From Cladopsammia gracilis (Eukaryota > Cnidaria > Anthozoa > Scleractinia > Dendrophylliidae): a stretch of 64,000 nt of DNA. Positions 63,519 to 64,000 of this stretch are shown one piece after another. The stretch is taken from assembly GCA_022457155.1 (NCBI GenBank), contig JAJGOT010000603.1:372001-436000 (forward strand), read 5' to 3'. Numbering within the stretch: the first letter of the stretch is position 1; every line of letters begins with the position of its first letter. Below the pieces are notes generated by a model. That model was not told where the DNA came from, did not search any database, and saw nothing but the letters and a program-made list of their open reading frames with translations. The position numbers and the translations under genes were made by a program.

Positions 63519-63655
63519 AGGCACATTTTAGGCACAGACAAGGCACGGTTTTGGCACGTTTTACAAAAAGCTTAGGCACAGTTTAGGCACAGTTTAGGCA
63601 CAGTTTAGGCACAGTTCAGGCACAGTTTTCGCGCATTAGGCGCGTTTTTGTAACA
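63519..63655 (+). repeat. Array of TTAGGCACAGT units (plus-strand copy)
   Basis: Nine or more GGCAC units, five of them TTAGGCACAGT or TCAGGCACAGT in tandem. Matches the inverse array at 4101-4206. Confidence 0.75.
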
Positions 63656-63670
63656 TTTATGCACGTTTTT

Positions 63671-63786
63671 GGGAAACGTATATAAGCTTGAGTTTACAGT
63701 GTTTTCTGGGAAAGTTTGACCAACGGACTTCAAAGATTTTGCGGTTTGAGCTTGCGGGCAGATCAGCGACAATCAACGTTAAAGGT
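63671..63786 (+). promoter_or_regulatory. TATA promoter with first exon and splice donor
   Basis: GGGAAACGTATATAAG (TATA at 63679-63686) lies just after the TTAGGCACAGT array. A GC-richer stretch of about 80 bp leads to AAAG|GTAAGA (donor GT 63785-63786). Any coding exon would lie beyond the window. Confidence 0.55.
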
Positions 63787-64000
63787 AAGAAGAAACGCTT
63801 TTTTCCGTCTACTTCCCACTTGTATATTCTTAACTTGTGTTAATTTGCTTTTTTGTACGTTGATATTCAAATAAAGTCAATTTAAAAAAATCATATGAAA
63901 AGCTTTGATTCGAGATCTAGAGTGAAGGAATTCAATCGTTTGACATTGAAATTGTATCAGAGATCTTAAGTAATTTGAAGCATAAGTTAAAAATACTATT

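Overview
The window reads as a repeat-rich chromosomal segment of an animal, most likely an anthozoan cnidarian such as a stony coral or sea anemone. That is inference from the TE mix (BEL/Pao, DIRS, Penelope, CR1/L2-like and L1-like LINEs, Polinton, many MITEs) and from spliced exons; no marker here fixes the species. There is no bacterial operon and no CRISPR. Almost all long reading frames belong to mobile elements, many nested in one another.

Layout. 1-7.3 kb: the end of a broken coiled-coil ORF, A-rich repeats, a 0.8 kb foldback element with hammerhead-like motifs, promoter-like TATA regions and a TTAA-flanked MITE. 7.34-16.30 kb: a BEL/Pao LTR retrotransposon on the minus strand (345 bp LTRs, GTATT TSD) with a 2.4 kb DNA transposon inserted in pol. 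16.34-16.43 kb: a candidate host exon. 17.6-23.6 kb: a decayed DIRS-type element carrying a 2.0 kb TA-flanked transposon that itself holds a MITE; then a Penelope-type endonuclease remnant. 24.45-31.20 kb: an IS3EU-like DNA transposon with minisatellite-filled TIRs, broken by a MITE and by a LINE that itself contains a MITE. 31.2-39.7 kb: 5S-like and tRNA-like sequences, a host GT4 glycosyltransferase exon plus the next exon (minus strand), and MITEs. 39.73-43.02 kb: a 5'-truncated L1-like LINE. 43.04-60.71 kb: a Polinton/Maverick with 342 bp TIRs that look identical. 60.7-64 kb: a MITE and a TATA promoter next to a TTAGGCACAGT repeat array.

The Polinton is the centrepiece. It carries protein-primed-type DNA polymerase B, integrase, adenain-like protease, packaging ATPase, double-jelly-roll major capsid, penton-like minor capsid, a fibre-like protein, a PLA2-domain virion protein, a zinc-ribbon protein, three SAP-like modules and a tandem pair of nucleocytovirus-like proteins of possible DNA-binding role. 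Nearly all frames are open, so it looks young.

Two features may be undescribed. Integrase and protease both lack a start codon; each overlaps the end of an upstream virion-protein gene in the -1 frame, and each overlap holds a textbook -1 frameshift heptamer (G GGA AAC and A AAA AAC). This suggests retrovirus-like production of enzymes as C-terminal extensions of virion proteins. In addition, at least six genes are followed within about 20 nt of the stop codon by an AT-rich hairpin, and a GC-rich island between two SAP-like genes has minus-strand C(UUCG)G hairpins, a TATA box and a T6 run, like a small structured RNA gene.
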